64,000 nucleotides of DNA from Betaproteobacteria bacterium (GTDB lineage: Bacteria; Pseudomonadota; Gammaproteobacteria; Burkholderiales; Ga0077523): NCBI GenBank assembly GCA_016125475.1, contig WGLR01000009.1, forward strand, positions 1 to 64,000, given 5' to 3'. The first letter of the stretch is position 1. Every line of letters begins with the position of its first letter. This document shows positions 54,581-64,000 of this stretch, in pieces. Position numbers and translations under genes: made by a program. The notes below the pieces were generated by a model that did not search any database, was not told where the DNA came from, and saw nothing but the letters and a program-made list of their open reading frames with translations.

Positions 54581-55555
54581 TCAATGCAGACGGGGCTTCT
54601 TCAGGAAATCCGCTCGGTCGGCCGACCGGATCCTGGCATGCCTCAGCGAGCCGTCGCGCGCGAACGCGAGCGGAATCTCCGTCCCTGCGGGTCCCGTCGC
54701 CCAGACCTTTCGGAACAGGTCCGCCAGAGTCGTGACACGCTCGCCCCCGACCTCGAGCACGAGGTCGCCCACCCGCATTCCCGCGCGCTCGGCCGGTCCG
54801 CCCGGAGCCATGCCGGCCACGATGAGCTGACCTTCTGCCTCGGTCGTATACATGCCGAGCCACGGGCGGGTGGGGCGCGAAACGCGCCCGAGATGCAGGA
54901 GATCGTCACGGATGGGACCGAAGAGGTCCGTCGGCACGAACATGTTTCCCTGCACCTTCCGCCCGTCGACGCTTTCCTCGAGGAGCAGCGAGCCGATTCC
55001 CACGAGCCGGCCCTCGTGATCCACGAGCGCGGCCCCTCCCCACTGCGGATGGGCGGGAGTCACGAAGAGCGCCTCGTCCAGAACGTACTCCCAGTAACCT
55101 GCGAACTCCCGCTTCGCGAATATCTCTGCCTTCAACGCGTGCTCGGCACCGCCATGACCGATGACGAAGACCTGATCACCCACGCTGCAGTTCGCAGACG
55201 AACCAATGGGCATGGCCGGAAGCTCGAGTCGCCCGAGCGGCTGGACGAGCCCGAAACCGGTTGCGAAGTCGAAGGCGAGCGGATGCCCCACGACGACCTG
55301 TCCGTCGTTCGTGGACAACCAGAGAGTCTCGGCTTCGGTGATGAGGTATCCGATCGTCAGGATGAGCCCGTCGTCGGCGATCACAACGCCGTTGCCGGCT
55401 CGCTCGGTTCCGAGGATCGATGCGGTGAAGGCGTCGTCGGGCACTTCCGACCGCACGGTGACGACCGCATCGAGCGCGGCCTCCAGATCGAACGCCACTT
55501 CAGCCTGACGTGGTCGCAGCTCCTTGGGGAATGCCCATTCTCTGTCGTCTGCCAT
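54581..55555 (-). CDS. HtrA/DegP-fold protein with PDZ domain, catalytic triad lost
   Basis: 324 aa. The trypsin-like fold is clear (GNGVVIADDGLILT, VGDQVFVIGHGG, WGGAALVDHEGRLVGI), and a PDZ domain follows (about 230-315, GMRVGDLVLEVGGERV). Each triad position is replaced: His by Tyr70 (LTIGYLI), Asp by Gly100 (FATGFGLV), Ser by Trp172 (PQWGGAA). There is no signal peptide or membrane helix, so unlike DegP it should be cytoplasmic. It is an intact frame with ordinary codon use, so a pseudo-enzyme rather than a decaying gene. Function unknown; binding via PDZ is inferred. Confidence 0.85.
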   Translation of the reverse strand: MADDREWAFPKELRPRQAEVAFDLEAALDAVVTVRSEVPDDAFTASILGTERAGNGVVIADDGLILTIGYLITEAETLWLSTNDGQVVVGHPLAFDFATGFGLVQPLGRLELPAMPIGSSANCSVGDQVFVIGHGGAEHALKAEIFAKREFAGYWEYVLDEALFVTPAHPQWGGAALVDHEGRLVGIGSLLLEESVDGRKVQGNMFVPTDLFGPIRDDLLHLGRVSRPTRPWLGMYTTEAEGQLIVAGMAPGGPAERAGMRVGDLVLEVGGERVTTLADLFRKVWATGPAGTEIPLAFARDGSLRHARIRSADRADFLKKPRLH

Positions 55556-55685
55556 GCCATCCGGAAGTCGGTTTTCGCCAGCGGTCGCCGACGATTGTCG
55601 TGCGCCCGATCATAACCCACGATCGCGCGCGTGCACCCGCCATGAGACACTTGCCCGCTTCAAGGAACACCCTTCTTCCGTGATC

Positions 55686-56924
55686 ATGAACGGCTCGGCC
55701 ACGCAATCCGTTGCGGGCATCGACTCGGGCTACGCGTGGATGCGCCTGGTTTCCGCGGTTGCACTCTCGACGACGGGTGGCGTGGGCATGTGGGCGGTCG
55801 TCGTCGCGCTTCCCACGATCCAGGCCGCGTTCGGCGTTGCACGCGCGGGCGCGTCACTACCCTACACGCTGACGATGGTGTGCTTCGGACTCGGCGGAAT
55901 CGCGATGGGACGACTCACGGACCGGTTCGGCATCGTGATTCCCGTCGCGCTTGGTTCGGTCACCCTCTGCACCGGGTTCGTGACGGCGAGCCACGCCGAA
56001 TCGCTGACGGCCTTTGCGCTCGCCCAGGGCATTCTCGTCGGATTCGGTGCCTCGGCGACCTTCGCACCGCTGCTCGCCGACACGTCGCACTGGTTCGTGC
56101 GTCGCCGCGGCATCGCGGTCGCCGTGGTCGCGAGCGGAAACTACCTCGCCGGGACGCTCTGGCCACCCGTCGTGCAGCACTTCATCGGCACCGCGGGCTG
56201 GCGCGCGACCTACCTCGGCATAGGGGTCTTCTGCGTGCTCGTCATGGCGCCGCTTGCCTGGACACTCCGCCGCCGTCCGCCCCCGCACGACGAATCCGAC
56301 CCGAACCGACCCTCGCAGTCGCAGCCGGCGAGGATCGCGGTCCGGCCGGTCGTTCTGCAGGGAGCCCTCATCGTGGCGGGCGTCGGCTGCTGTGTCGCGA
56401 TGTCCATGCCGCAGGTGCACATCGTCGCGTACTGCGGAGACCTCGGCTACGGCCCCGCTCGAGGCGCCCAGATGCTCTCCCTGATGCTGGGTCTCGGAAT
56501 CGTGAGCCGCCTAACGTTCGGCTGGATCTCGGACCGCATCGGCGGGCTGCGCACGCTGCTGCTCGGTTCGAGCCTGCAGGCGCTCGCCCTGCTCATGTTC
56601 GTGCCGTTCCGCGGACTCGTGTCGCTCTACCTGATCTCGGCGATGTTCGGCCTCTTCCAGGGCGGGATCGTCCCGTCCTACGCCATCATCATCCGCGAGT
56701 ACTTCTCTCCGCGTGAAGCGGGCGCCCGCGTCGGGGCCGTGATTACCGCGACGCTGTTCGGCATGGCTCTCGGCGGGTGGATGTCCGGGGCGATATTCGA
56801 CCTCACGGGCTCGTACCGCGCGGCGTTCGTGAACGGCGTCGCCTGGAACCTTCTGAACCTCGCGATCGTCGTCTGGCTGCTTCGACGCCGCGTTGCACCC
56901 GTGCCTGTGCCGGCAGTGACCTGA
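55686..56924 (+). CDS. MFS transporter (monocarboxylate/oxalate-formate type)
   Basis: 412 aa, twelve predicted helices. MFS motif A GRLTDRFGIVIP after helix 2, the matching GWISDRIGGLRTLLL after helix 8, and a long cytoplasmic loop (PPPHDESDPNRPSQSQ) between halves. WPPVVQHFIGTAGWRATY resembles MCT-type carriers for organic acids. Substrate unknown. The frame is open upstream to 55524, but ATG 55686 starts the conserved region. It is divergent from the pseudo-protease gene. Confidence 0.85.
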   Translation: MNGSATQSVAGIDSGYAWMRLVSAVALSTTGGVGMWAVVVALPTIQAAFGVARAGASLPYTLTMVCFGLGGIAMGRLTDRFGIVIPVALGSVTLCTGFVTASHAESLTAFALAQGILVGFGASATFAPLLADTSHWFVRRRGIAVAVVASGNYLAGTLWPPVVQHFIGTAGWRATYLGIGVFCVLVMAPLAWTLRRRPPPHDESDPNRPSQSQPARIAVRPVVLQGALIVAGVGCCVAMSMPQVHIVAYCGDLGYGPARGAQMLSLMLGLGIVSRLTFGWISDRIGGLRTLLLGSSLQALALLMFVPFRGLVSLYLISAMFGLFQGGIVPSYAIIIREYFSPREAGARVGAVITATLFGMALGGWMSGAIFDLTGSYRAAFVNGVAWNLLNLAIVVWLLRRRVAPVPVPAVT

Positions 56925-56937
56925 CCTGTCGCGCCGG

Positions 56938-58821
<1,884 letters not shown>

Positions 58822-58926
58822 ACCGGACTTATCGTCGGGTGCAGTCGTTACTTGAGCCGACGTACTCTCTGGTGGCCAGGCGCTCCCGGCGGGTCGCGCC
58901 GCGCGTCCGACACCCTGCTGCGCCGT

Positions 58927-60480
58927 TCAGCCGACGACGCCGAGGTTCCAGGGTACGAACTCGTGGTCACCGAGACCGAGGAGTTCGCTCTTCGTGCGGG
59001 TGCCGGAAGCAACCGCGAGAATGTGCTCGAAGATCTTCTGTCCCATCGTGCGGATCGAGGCCGTGCCGTCCAGCACCTCGCCGCAGTTGACGTCCATGTC
59101 CTCCTCGAGGCGCCGGTACATCGGCGTGTTGGTCGCGAGCTTGATCGACGGGACCGGCTTCGCCCCGAACATGGACCCGCGCCCCGTCGTGAATGCGATC
59201 ACGTTCGCGCCGCCGGCGATCTGGCCGGTCGCCGAACACGGATCGAAGCCCGGCGTGTCCATGAAGACGAGTCCCTTCCGGGTCACGGGTTCCGCGTACC
59301 GGTAGACCGCCATGAGCGGGCCGGTGCCCCCCTTCATCGAGGACCCGAGGGATTTCTCGATGATGTTCGCGAGGCCGCCCCGCTGGTTGCCGGGGCTCAC
59401 GCGCCCGTTGATCTGCGTGTCACGGCCGACGGTGTATTCGTCCTTCCACCAGCGGATGCGCTCGATGAGTCTTTCCCCCACCTCGCGGCTGCTGGCCCGA
59501 CGCGTGAGCGTGTGCTCGACACCGTAGATCTCGGGCGTCTCCGAAAGTATCGCCGTACCGCCGTGACGGACGAGAATATCCATCGCCGCACCGAGCGCGG
59601 GATTCGCCGTGATCGACGAAAAACCGTCGGACCCGCCGCACTGGAGCCCCACGGTGATGTGACTCGCGGGCACACGCGTGCGCGTCACGCGGTTCGCGTC
59701 GGGCAGCATCTCCTTCACGGCCGCGATGCCGGCCTCGATCGTGCGGCGGGTCCCGCCCGACTCCTGCATCACGAACGTGCGCAGCCGACCACTCTCCTCC
59801 AGGGACTGTTCCTGCACGAGACCGGCGATCTGGTTCCGTTCGCAGCCGAGCCCCACCACGAGGCAGCCGGCGAGGTTCGCGTGCCGGGCATATCCGCCCA
59901 GGGTCCGGCGCAGCAGATCCATCGGCTCGCCGGTCTGCTCCATGCCGCAGCCCGTATCGTGCGCGAACGCCACGACACCGTCGACGTCGGGATAGTCCGC
60001 GAGTCTCTCCGGCGTGAACCACTCCGCGATCCGGTGCACGACGGTCGCGGAGCAGTTCACCGTCGAGAGGATGCCGATGAAGTTGCGCGTCCCGACCTGG
60101 CCGTTGTCGCGGACGATGCCCATGAACGAGGCACGCTCGGCGTCGGGGACGAACTCGACCGCTCGAAAGTCGGCGCCGTAGGCGTAGTCGCGGTCGAACT
60201 CGCGGAACTCCATGTTGTGCGCGTGCACCCACGTTCCCGCGGGAATGTCGGCCGCGGCGAACCCGATCACCACGTTGTACTTGAGGATCGGCTGCCCCGC
60301 CGCGATGGTCACGGCGGCGAACTTGTGTCCGGCCGGAGCCTGGCTGCGCGACCGGAGGCCGTCCGGCGTCAGCGGCGTGCCGATCCCGACGTCGGTACGG
60401 GCCACGACGACGTTGTCGGCAGGATGGAGCCGGATGGTCGCGCCGGTTTCCGGCCGGTCGTGAATCTCTATCATTGGCAT
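58927..60480 (-). CDS. UxaA/GarD-family sugar-acid dehydratase
   Basis: 517 aa. N-terminal SAF domain (about 1-95) followed by the UxaA/GarD core with GIVRDNGQVGTRNFIGIL, VVAFAHDTGCGM and LQCGGSDGFSSITANPALG. Altronate and galactarate dehydratases (Fe2+-dependent) belong here; the fused form is typical of single-chain enzymes. Exact sugar acid unknown. The MPM start gives ATG at 60480 or 60474; no strong ribosome-binding site. It sits next to a secreted hydrolase on the same strand. Confidence 0.85.
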   Translation of the reverse strand: MPMIEIHDRPETGATIRLHPADNVVVARTDVGIGTPLTPDGLRSRSQAPAGHKFAAVTIAAGQPILKYNVVIGFAAADIPAGTWVHAHNMEFREFDRDYAYGADFRAVEFVPDAERASFMGIVRDNGQVGTRNFIGILSTVNCSATVVHRIAEWFTPERLADYPDVDGVVAFAHDTGCGMEQTGEPMDLLRRTLGGYARHANLAGCLVVGLGCERNQIAGLVQEQSLEESGRLRTFVMQESGGTRRTIEAGIAAVKEMLPDANRVTRTRVPASHITVGLQCGGSDGFSSITANPALGAAMDILVRHGGTAILSETPEIYGVEHTLTRRASSREVGERLIERIRWWKDEYTVGRDTQINGRVSPGNQRGGLANIIEKSLGSSMKGGTGPLMAVYRYAEPVTRKGLVFMDTPGFDPCSATGQIAGGANVIAFTTGRGSMFGAKPVPSIKLATNTPMYRRLEEDMDVNCGEVLDGTASIRTMGQKIFEHILAVASGTRTKSELLGLGDHEFVPWNLGVVG

Positions 60481-60526
60481 GGCGTCGGTGGGAAGTGTGT
60501 GGAAGAGAGCATTCGAAGGGCAACCG

Positions 60527-61549
60527 TCACCGGCCGATCCGCGAACGAAGAAAGCCCGTGAGCGCCGCGATGTAGCGGTCGAACGCCTCGAACTGCGGGA
60601 CGTGGCCGACGCCGTCCAGTTCGACGAGCCTCGCACCGGGGATCGCACGTGCCGCCGCGCGTCCGAGCTCCGGATAGTGGCCAATGGTCTCCGCCACCTC
60701 ACGCGGCACGAGATTCCGGCCGGGCGCCGTGCGGTCCCGCTGCCCGATGATGAGCAGCGTCGGCACGCGAATGTCCGGGAACTCGTAGACGACGGGCTGC
60801 GTGAACAGCATGTCGTACGTGAGCGCGGAGTCCCAGGCGATGGCGGGGTAATCCGGCCCGCGCAGCCAGCCGACCGCGATGTCGAGCAGGGGGTCGTAAT
60901 CGGGTTTCCACGACCCCCCGAAGTAGACCTTCTGCATGTAGGCCTTCACGCTCTCCGGCGTCTTCGCGAGCTCGTGCTGGTAGAGCACGTCGACCGACGT
61001 GTAGGGGACCTTGACCTTCCAGTCCTCGAGCCCGATGGGGTTCACGAGCGAGAGGCTCCTCGTTATCTCGGGATACATGAGCGCGAAACGGGTCGCGAGC
61101 ATGCCCCCCATCGAGTGGCCCACCACGTGCACGGAATGCACGCCCCGCGCGTCCAGGAGCAGCCGCGTCTGGCGCGCAAGTTCCTGGAACGTGAACTGGA
61201 ACGCCGCGGGCTTCGAGGACTTTCCGAATCCGATCTGGTCCGGAACGACGACGCGGTACCCGAGCGCAACGAGCGCCGCGATCGTGCTGCCCCAGTAGGC
61301 GCCCGAGAAGTTCTTGCCATGCAGCAGGAGGACGGTCTCGCCATTGGGCTTCTCCGGGGCCACGTCCATGTAGGCCATCTCCAGATGCTGACGCTGGGAG
61401 TCGAATGCGAAGATGGATACGGGGTAGGGATAGGCATACTCGCTGAGCCTTCGGTCGAAACCTTCGGCCGCGTGCGAGGTACCGGTGACCAGGCACAGCG
61501 AGACGAGCAGGAACCGCAATGCATCGAGCCGAGCGAGTCTTCGCAGCAT
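60527..61549 (-). CDS. Secreted alpha/beta hydrolase
   Basis: 340 aa. Signal peptide about 1-28 ([15 protein letters not shown]). Alpha/beta fold with oxyanion [10 protein letters not shown], nucleophile Ser146 (VVGHSMGG), Asp in [10 protein letters not shown] and His in [10 protein letters not shown]. The triad is complete. ATG 61549 is preceded by GAGGAGAT. Homologous to epoxide hydrolase/haloperoxidase-like esterases; substrate unknown. It is on the same strand as and just upstream of the sugar-acid dehydratase gene (46-base gap). Confidence 0.88.
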   Translation of the reverse strand: MLRRLARLDALRFLLVSLCLVTGTSHAAEGFDRRLSEYAYPYPVSIFAFDSQRQHLEMAYMDVAPEKPNGETVLLLHGKNFSGAYWGSTIAALVALGYRVVVPDQIGFGKSSKPAAFQFTFQELARQTRLLLDARGVHSVHVVGHSMGGMLATRFALMYPEITRSLSLVNPIGLEDWKVKVPYTSVDVLYQHELAKTPESVKAYMQKVYFGGSWKPDYDPLLDIAVGWLRGPDYPAIAWDSALTYDMLFTQPVVYEFPDIRVPTLLIIGQRDRTAPGRNLVPREVAETIGHYPELGRAAARAIPGARLVELDGVGHVPQFEAFDRYIAALTGFLRSRIGR

Positions 61550-61699
61550 GAAATCTCCTCGTGTATGTGCGTGACCGTCTGCGACCCTCGCACGCGGGGG
61601 GACCGACGCACGTGCACCACTGCGGCGTGGAACGGTCGTGCAGGCTGCCACCCGCCCGAAGGGAGCGTCGGCCCGATCGGATGCGAAGGGCCAGACCGT

Positions 61700-61718
61700 G
61701 TTCTAGCGTGTCTAGAAC
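61700..61718. repeat. CTAG-containing inverted repeat
   Basis: GTTCTAG, 5-base spacer, CTAGAAC: a perfect inverted repeat overlapping the GST stop codon. CTAG is rare in proteobacterial DNA, so two copies in a symmetric site are noticeable. It could be an operator or 3' structure; no protein partner is known. Confidence 0.4.
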
Positions 61719-62365
61719 TCCGCGTCCAGTTCCTGGACTTCGTCGGGCTCGCTCCGGGCAGCCTCCGTCCACTCCGCGAGTGGCGCCCAGCCGAGGATGG
61801 TGTCGCGATAGCGCGCGCAGACCGCGTCCAGTTGCACGTCGTACGTACGGAAGCGCGTGCACACGGGAGCGTACATCGCGTCGGCCATGGTGGGTGCGCC
61901 GAAGAGAAAGGGGCCGCGATACGTCGCCAGGCAGTCGCGCCAGATCTCGGTGACACGATCGATGTCCGCCTGCGCGCCGGTCCAGAGCCGGAAGCCGGGG
62001 TACTGCGCCTTCAGGTTCATCGGCAGGGCCGAACGCAGGTTGCCGAAGCCTGAGTGCATCTCGCCGGATATCGCCCGGCAGTGCGCTCGCGCGGCGCGGT
62101 CGGCCGGCAACAGCCCGGCCGCGGGCCGGATCTCGTGCAGGTACTCGCCGATCGCGAGCGTGTCCCAGACATGGACACCCTCGTGCTCCAGTCGCGGCAC
62201 GAGGAAGGACGGCGACAGCAGGAGGAGCTCCGCGCGCGTCGACGGATCGTCGCTCGGCATGACCTGCTCGTCGAACTCGAGACCCGCCATGCGGCACAGG
62301 AGCCAGCCACGCAGCGACCAGGAAGAGTAATTCTTGCTGCTGATGATGAGGGTTGCCTTCGCCAT
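61712..62365 (-). CDS. Glutathione S-transferase
   Basis: 217 aa. N-terminal thioredoxin-like domain with SSKNYSSWSLRGWLL, cis-Pro in FLVPRLEHEG and ES-like DTLAIGEYL; C-terminal all-helical GST domain. No classical catalytic Cys; Ser/Tyr type. ATG 62365 begins MAKATLI; the frame is open far upstream but only as a shadow of phaZ. It ends in the inverted repeat. Likely function is detoxification; substrate unknown. Confidence 0.88.
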   Translation of the reverse strand: MAKATLIISSKNYSSWSLRGWLLCRMAGLEFDEQVMPSDDPSTRAELLLLSPSFLVPRLEHEGVHVWDTLAIGEYLHEIRPAAGLLPADRAARAHCRAISGEMHSGFGNLRSALPMNLKAQYPGFRLWTGAQADIDRVTEIWRDCLATYRGPFLFGAPTMADAMYAPVCTRFRTYDVQLDAVCARYRDTILGWAPLAEWTEAARSEPDEVQELDAEF

Positions 62366-62488
62366 GACGCCGGTCCGGTAGGAGTTGGTGCGATTCGTGC
62401 GGAGACCGGAGCACAGACCAGACCAAGCGCGCGCCCGCGCCGCGCGTGACGCCACGATGCAAAGCACCGAGACAAGGGCCAGTGCGCC

Positions 62489-63706
62489 ATGATCTATTCC
62501 GCCTACCAGTCGGCGGCTGACGCGATGCTGCCCCTCCGGGCGGCTGCGGGCGCCGTCGTGGCAGCACTGCGACATCCGCTGCATGCGATGTGGCTTCCCG
62601 GCCCGCTTCAGAGCGTGGCAGCCGCGTGCGAGATGCTCGCACGCGCAGGCCTCACGCATCACCGGCCCGCATTCGGCCTCGACACGACCGTCGTCCACGG
62701 CAGGGACGTGGCGGTGACGGAGGAATCCGCGTTCTCGACGGCCTTCGGGACCCTGCTGCACTTTCGCAAGGACACCTCCGCGGAGCAGCCCCGCGTACTG
62801 GTCGTTGCACCACTTTCGGGCCATTTCGCGACCCTGCTGCGCGGAACGGTGCACGGCCTGCTGCCGGATCACGACGTCTACCTCACCGACTGGCACAACG
62901 CCCGGGACGTCGCGCTCGAACACGGACGGTTCGGCCTCGACGAGTACACGGAGCACCTCGTGCAGTTCCTCGAGTTCCTCGGGCCGGGCGCTCACGTCGT
63001 CGCGGTGTGCCAGCCCTGCGTGGCGACGCTCGCCGCCGCCGCGATCATGGCCGAGGCGAATCACGTCGCCCAGCCGCGCAGCATGACGCTGATGGCCGGA
63101 CCGATCGACGCGCGCGTGAATCCCACGCGCGTCAACGAACTGGCGACGAGTCGCCCGATCGACTGGTTCGAGCGCAACCTCGTCGCAACCGTACCGAACC
63201 GGTTCGCGGGCAGGGGCCGTCGTGTCTATCCGGGATTCGTGCAGCTCTTCGCGTTCATGGCGATGAACCCCGACCGCCACCTCCATGCCCACGGCGAGCT
63301 GTTTCTCGAACTGGCCCGGGGCGAGGTCGAGGCAGCCGAGACGCGCAAGAAGTTCTACGACGAGTACTTTGCCGTACTCGATCTCGCGGCCGAGTTCTAC
63401 CTCGAGACGGTGCGCACGATCTTCCAGGAGTTCGCGCTCGCCCGGGGCCGTCTCACGTTCCGCGGACGCCCGGTCGATCCGAGGGCCATCCGCCGGACGG
63501 CGCTGCTCACCGTGGAGGGCGAGAAGGACGACATCTGCTCGATCGGGCAGACGCTCGCGGCACAGGATCTGTGCAGCAGCCTGAAACCGTACATGAAGCG
63601 GCATCACATGCAGGCCGGTGTCGGGCACTACGGCGTCTTCAGCGGCAGGAGGTGGGAACAGCAGATCTGTCCGATCGTGAGAAACACGATCCTCGCCGCG
63701 AGTTAG
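62489..63706 (+). CDS. phaZ: Intracellular polyhydroxybutyrate depolymerase PhaZ
   Basis: 405 aa, no signal peptide. Alpha/beta fold with the PHB-depolymerase nucleophile Cys174 in AVCQPCVATLAA (the VCQP motif of intracellular PhaZ), YLTDWHNARDV near the start of the core, and VEGEKDDICSIGQT and GVGHYGVFSGRRW near the end holding the Asp and His. It degrades storage PHB granules. Divergent from the GST gene. The host therefore probably makes PHB, though phaCAB are not in this window. Confidence 0.93.
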   Translation: MIYSAYQSAADAMLPLRAAAGAVVAALRHPLHAMWLPGPLQSVAAACEMLARAGLTHHRPAFGLDTTVVHGRDVAVTEESAFSTAFGTLLHFRKDTSAEQPRVLVVAPLSGHFATLLRGTVHGLLPDHDVYLTDWHNARDVALEHGRFGLDEYTEHLVQFLEFLGPGAHVVAVCQPCVATLAAAAIMAEANHVAQPRSMTLMAGPIDARVNPTRVNELATSRPIDWFERNLVATVPNRFAGRGRRVYPGFVQLFAFMAMNPDRHLHAHGELFLELARGEVEAAETRKKFYDEYFAVLDLAAEFYLETVRTIFQEFALARGRLTFRGRPVDPRAIRRTALLTVEGEKDDICSIGQTLAAQDLCSSLKPYMKRHHMQAGVGHYGVFSGRRWEQQICPIVRNTILAAS

Positions 63707-63808
63707 GCCCGTAAATCTGCCGCATAATCCGGACGGTTCAACGCATCGTCCCGAACGTCGCGACTCCTGCCACAGGAGGCGCAGGCGCCGGCCACCGGTC
63801 CCGCACAG

Positions 63809-64000
63809 ATGTTCAGCTACCGCCACGGGTTCCACGCAGGCAACCACGCCGACGTCCTCAAGCACGTCGTGCTCGTGCAGCTGCTCGAGCACCTCCTCCG
63901 GAAGGAAAAGCCCTTCTGGGTCGTCGACACGCACGCCGGCGGCGGGGAGTACCCGCTCGAGGGCGGCTATGCGGGGAAGAGTCGCGAGTTCGAAGGCGGC
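63809..64000 (+). CDS. rlmJ: 23S rRNA (adenine-2030-N6)-methyltransferase RlmJ, 3' cut by window
   Basis: Only 64 residues are visible before the edge: MFSYRHGFHAGNHADVLKHV, then WVVDTHAGGGEYPL (SAM-binding motif). The N-terminus is a near-exact family signature of RlmJ. It methylates A2030 of 23S rRNA. ATG 63809 is 103 bases after phaZ on the same strand; AGGAGG lies upstream (about 63774) but rather far. The rest of the gene is outside the window. Confidence 0.9.
   Translation, partial: MFSYRHGFHAGNHADVLKHVVLVQLLEHLLRKEKPFWVVDTHAGGGEYPLEGGYAGKSREFEGG

Noticed and set aside
62366-63934. Upstream extension of the GST frame across phaZ
   Set aside because: Low-complexity shadow of phaZ on the opposite strand; ATG 62365 starts the GST fold.

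Overview
High-GC (about 65%) chromosomal DNA from a Gram-negative bacterium. The unbroken order kdsD-kdsC-lptC-lptA-lptB-rpoN-ptsN-hprK-rapZ is typical of Betaproteobacteria. An intracellular PHB depolymerase, a PEP-CTERM/PrsT gene group and an MSHA-type pilus locus also fit an environmental betaproteobacterium; the species cannot be named from the sequence. I see no CRISPR array, insertion sequence, prophage or rRNA. One tRNA, tRNA-Gly(CCC), is present.

Region 1 (1-16.5 kb): an MSHA-type (type IVb / type II secretion-like) pilus locus. It runs secretin (cut by the window edge), a TPR protein with a frameshift at a C8 tract, ATPase, inner-membrane platform, GspL/M-like and MshK-like assembly proteins, and two unusual pseudopilin-like proteins. 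It is then interrupted by an opposing histidine kinase, an ABC-2-like permease and an uncharacterised protein, and ends with two paralogous prepilins. Each of these two prepilin genes has a good sigma-54 (-24/-12) promoter match close upstream.

Region 2 (16.5-28.9 kb): a Kef-type antiporter, then the envelope/nitrogen-PTS block: Kdo synthesis (kdsD, kdsC), LPS transport (lptCAB), sigma-54 (rpoN), EIIA-Ntr (ptsN), HprK and RapZ. After it come a small secreted protein, UbiX, a stand-alone LON-domain protein and MutY.

Region 3 (29-34.6 kb): a PEP-CTERM exopolysaccharide/sorting region with a GDSL hydrolase and a second protein that both carry PEP-CTERM tails, and the giant TPR lipoprotein PrsT. 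The second PEP-CTERM gene has a sigma-54-like promoter and an IHF-like site. No exosortase is in the window.

Region 4 (34.8-48.5 kb): tRNA-Gly, a small membrane protein, thiS-thiG-trmB, hemW with an SDR gene, an acyl-CoA ligase, a CinA homologue that has lost its amidase catalytic residues, an aminotransferase-desaturase pair, a NarL-type two-component system, and a porin with a Fur-box-like sequence upstream.

Region 5 (48.9-64 kb): a catabolic-looking stretch with a two-subunit molybdenum hydroxylase (IorA/IorB type), an amidase and a VOC protein. It is followed by ChaC, an HtrA-fold protein lacking the whole catalytic triad, an MFS carrier, a hybrid sensor kinase, a UxaA/GarD-type dehydratase, a secreted alpha/beta hydrolase, a GST, PhaZ and the start of rlmJ.
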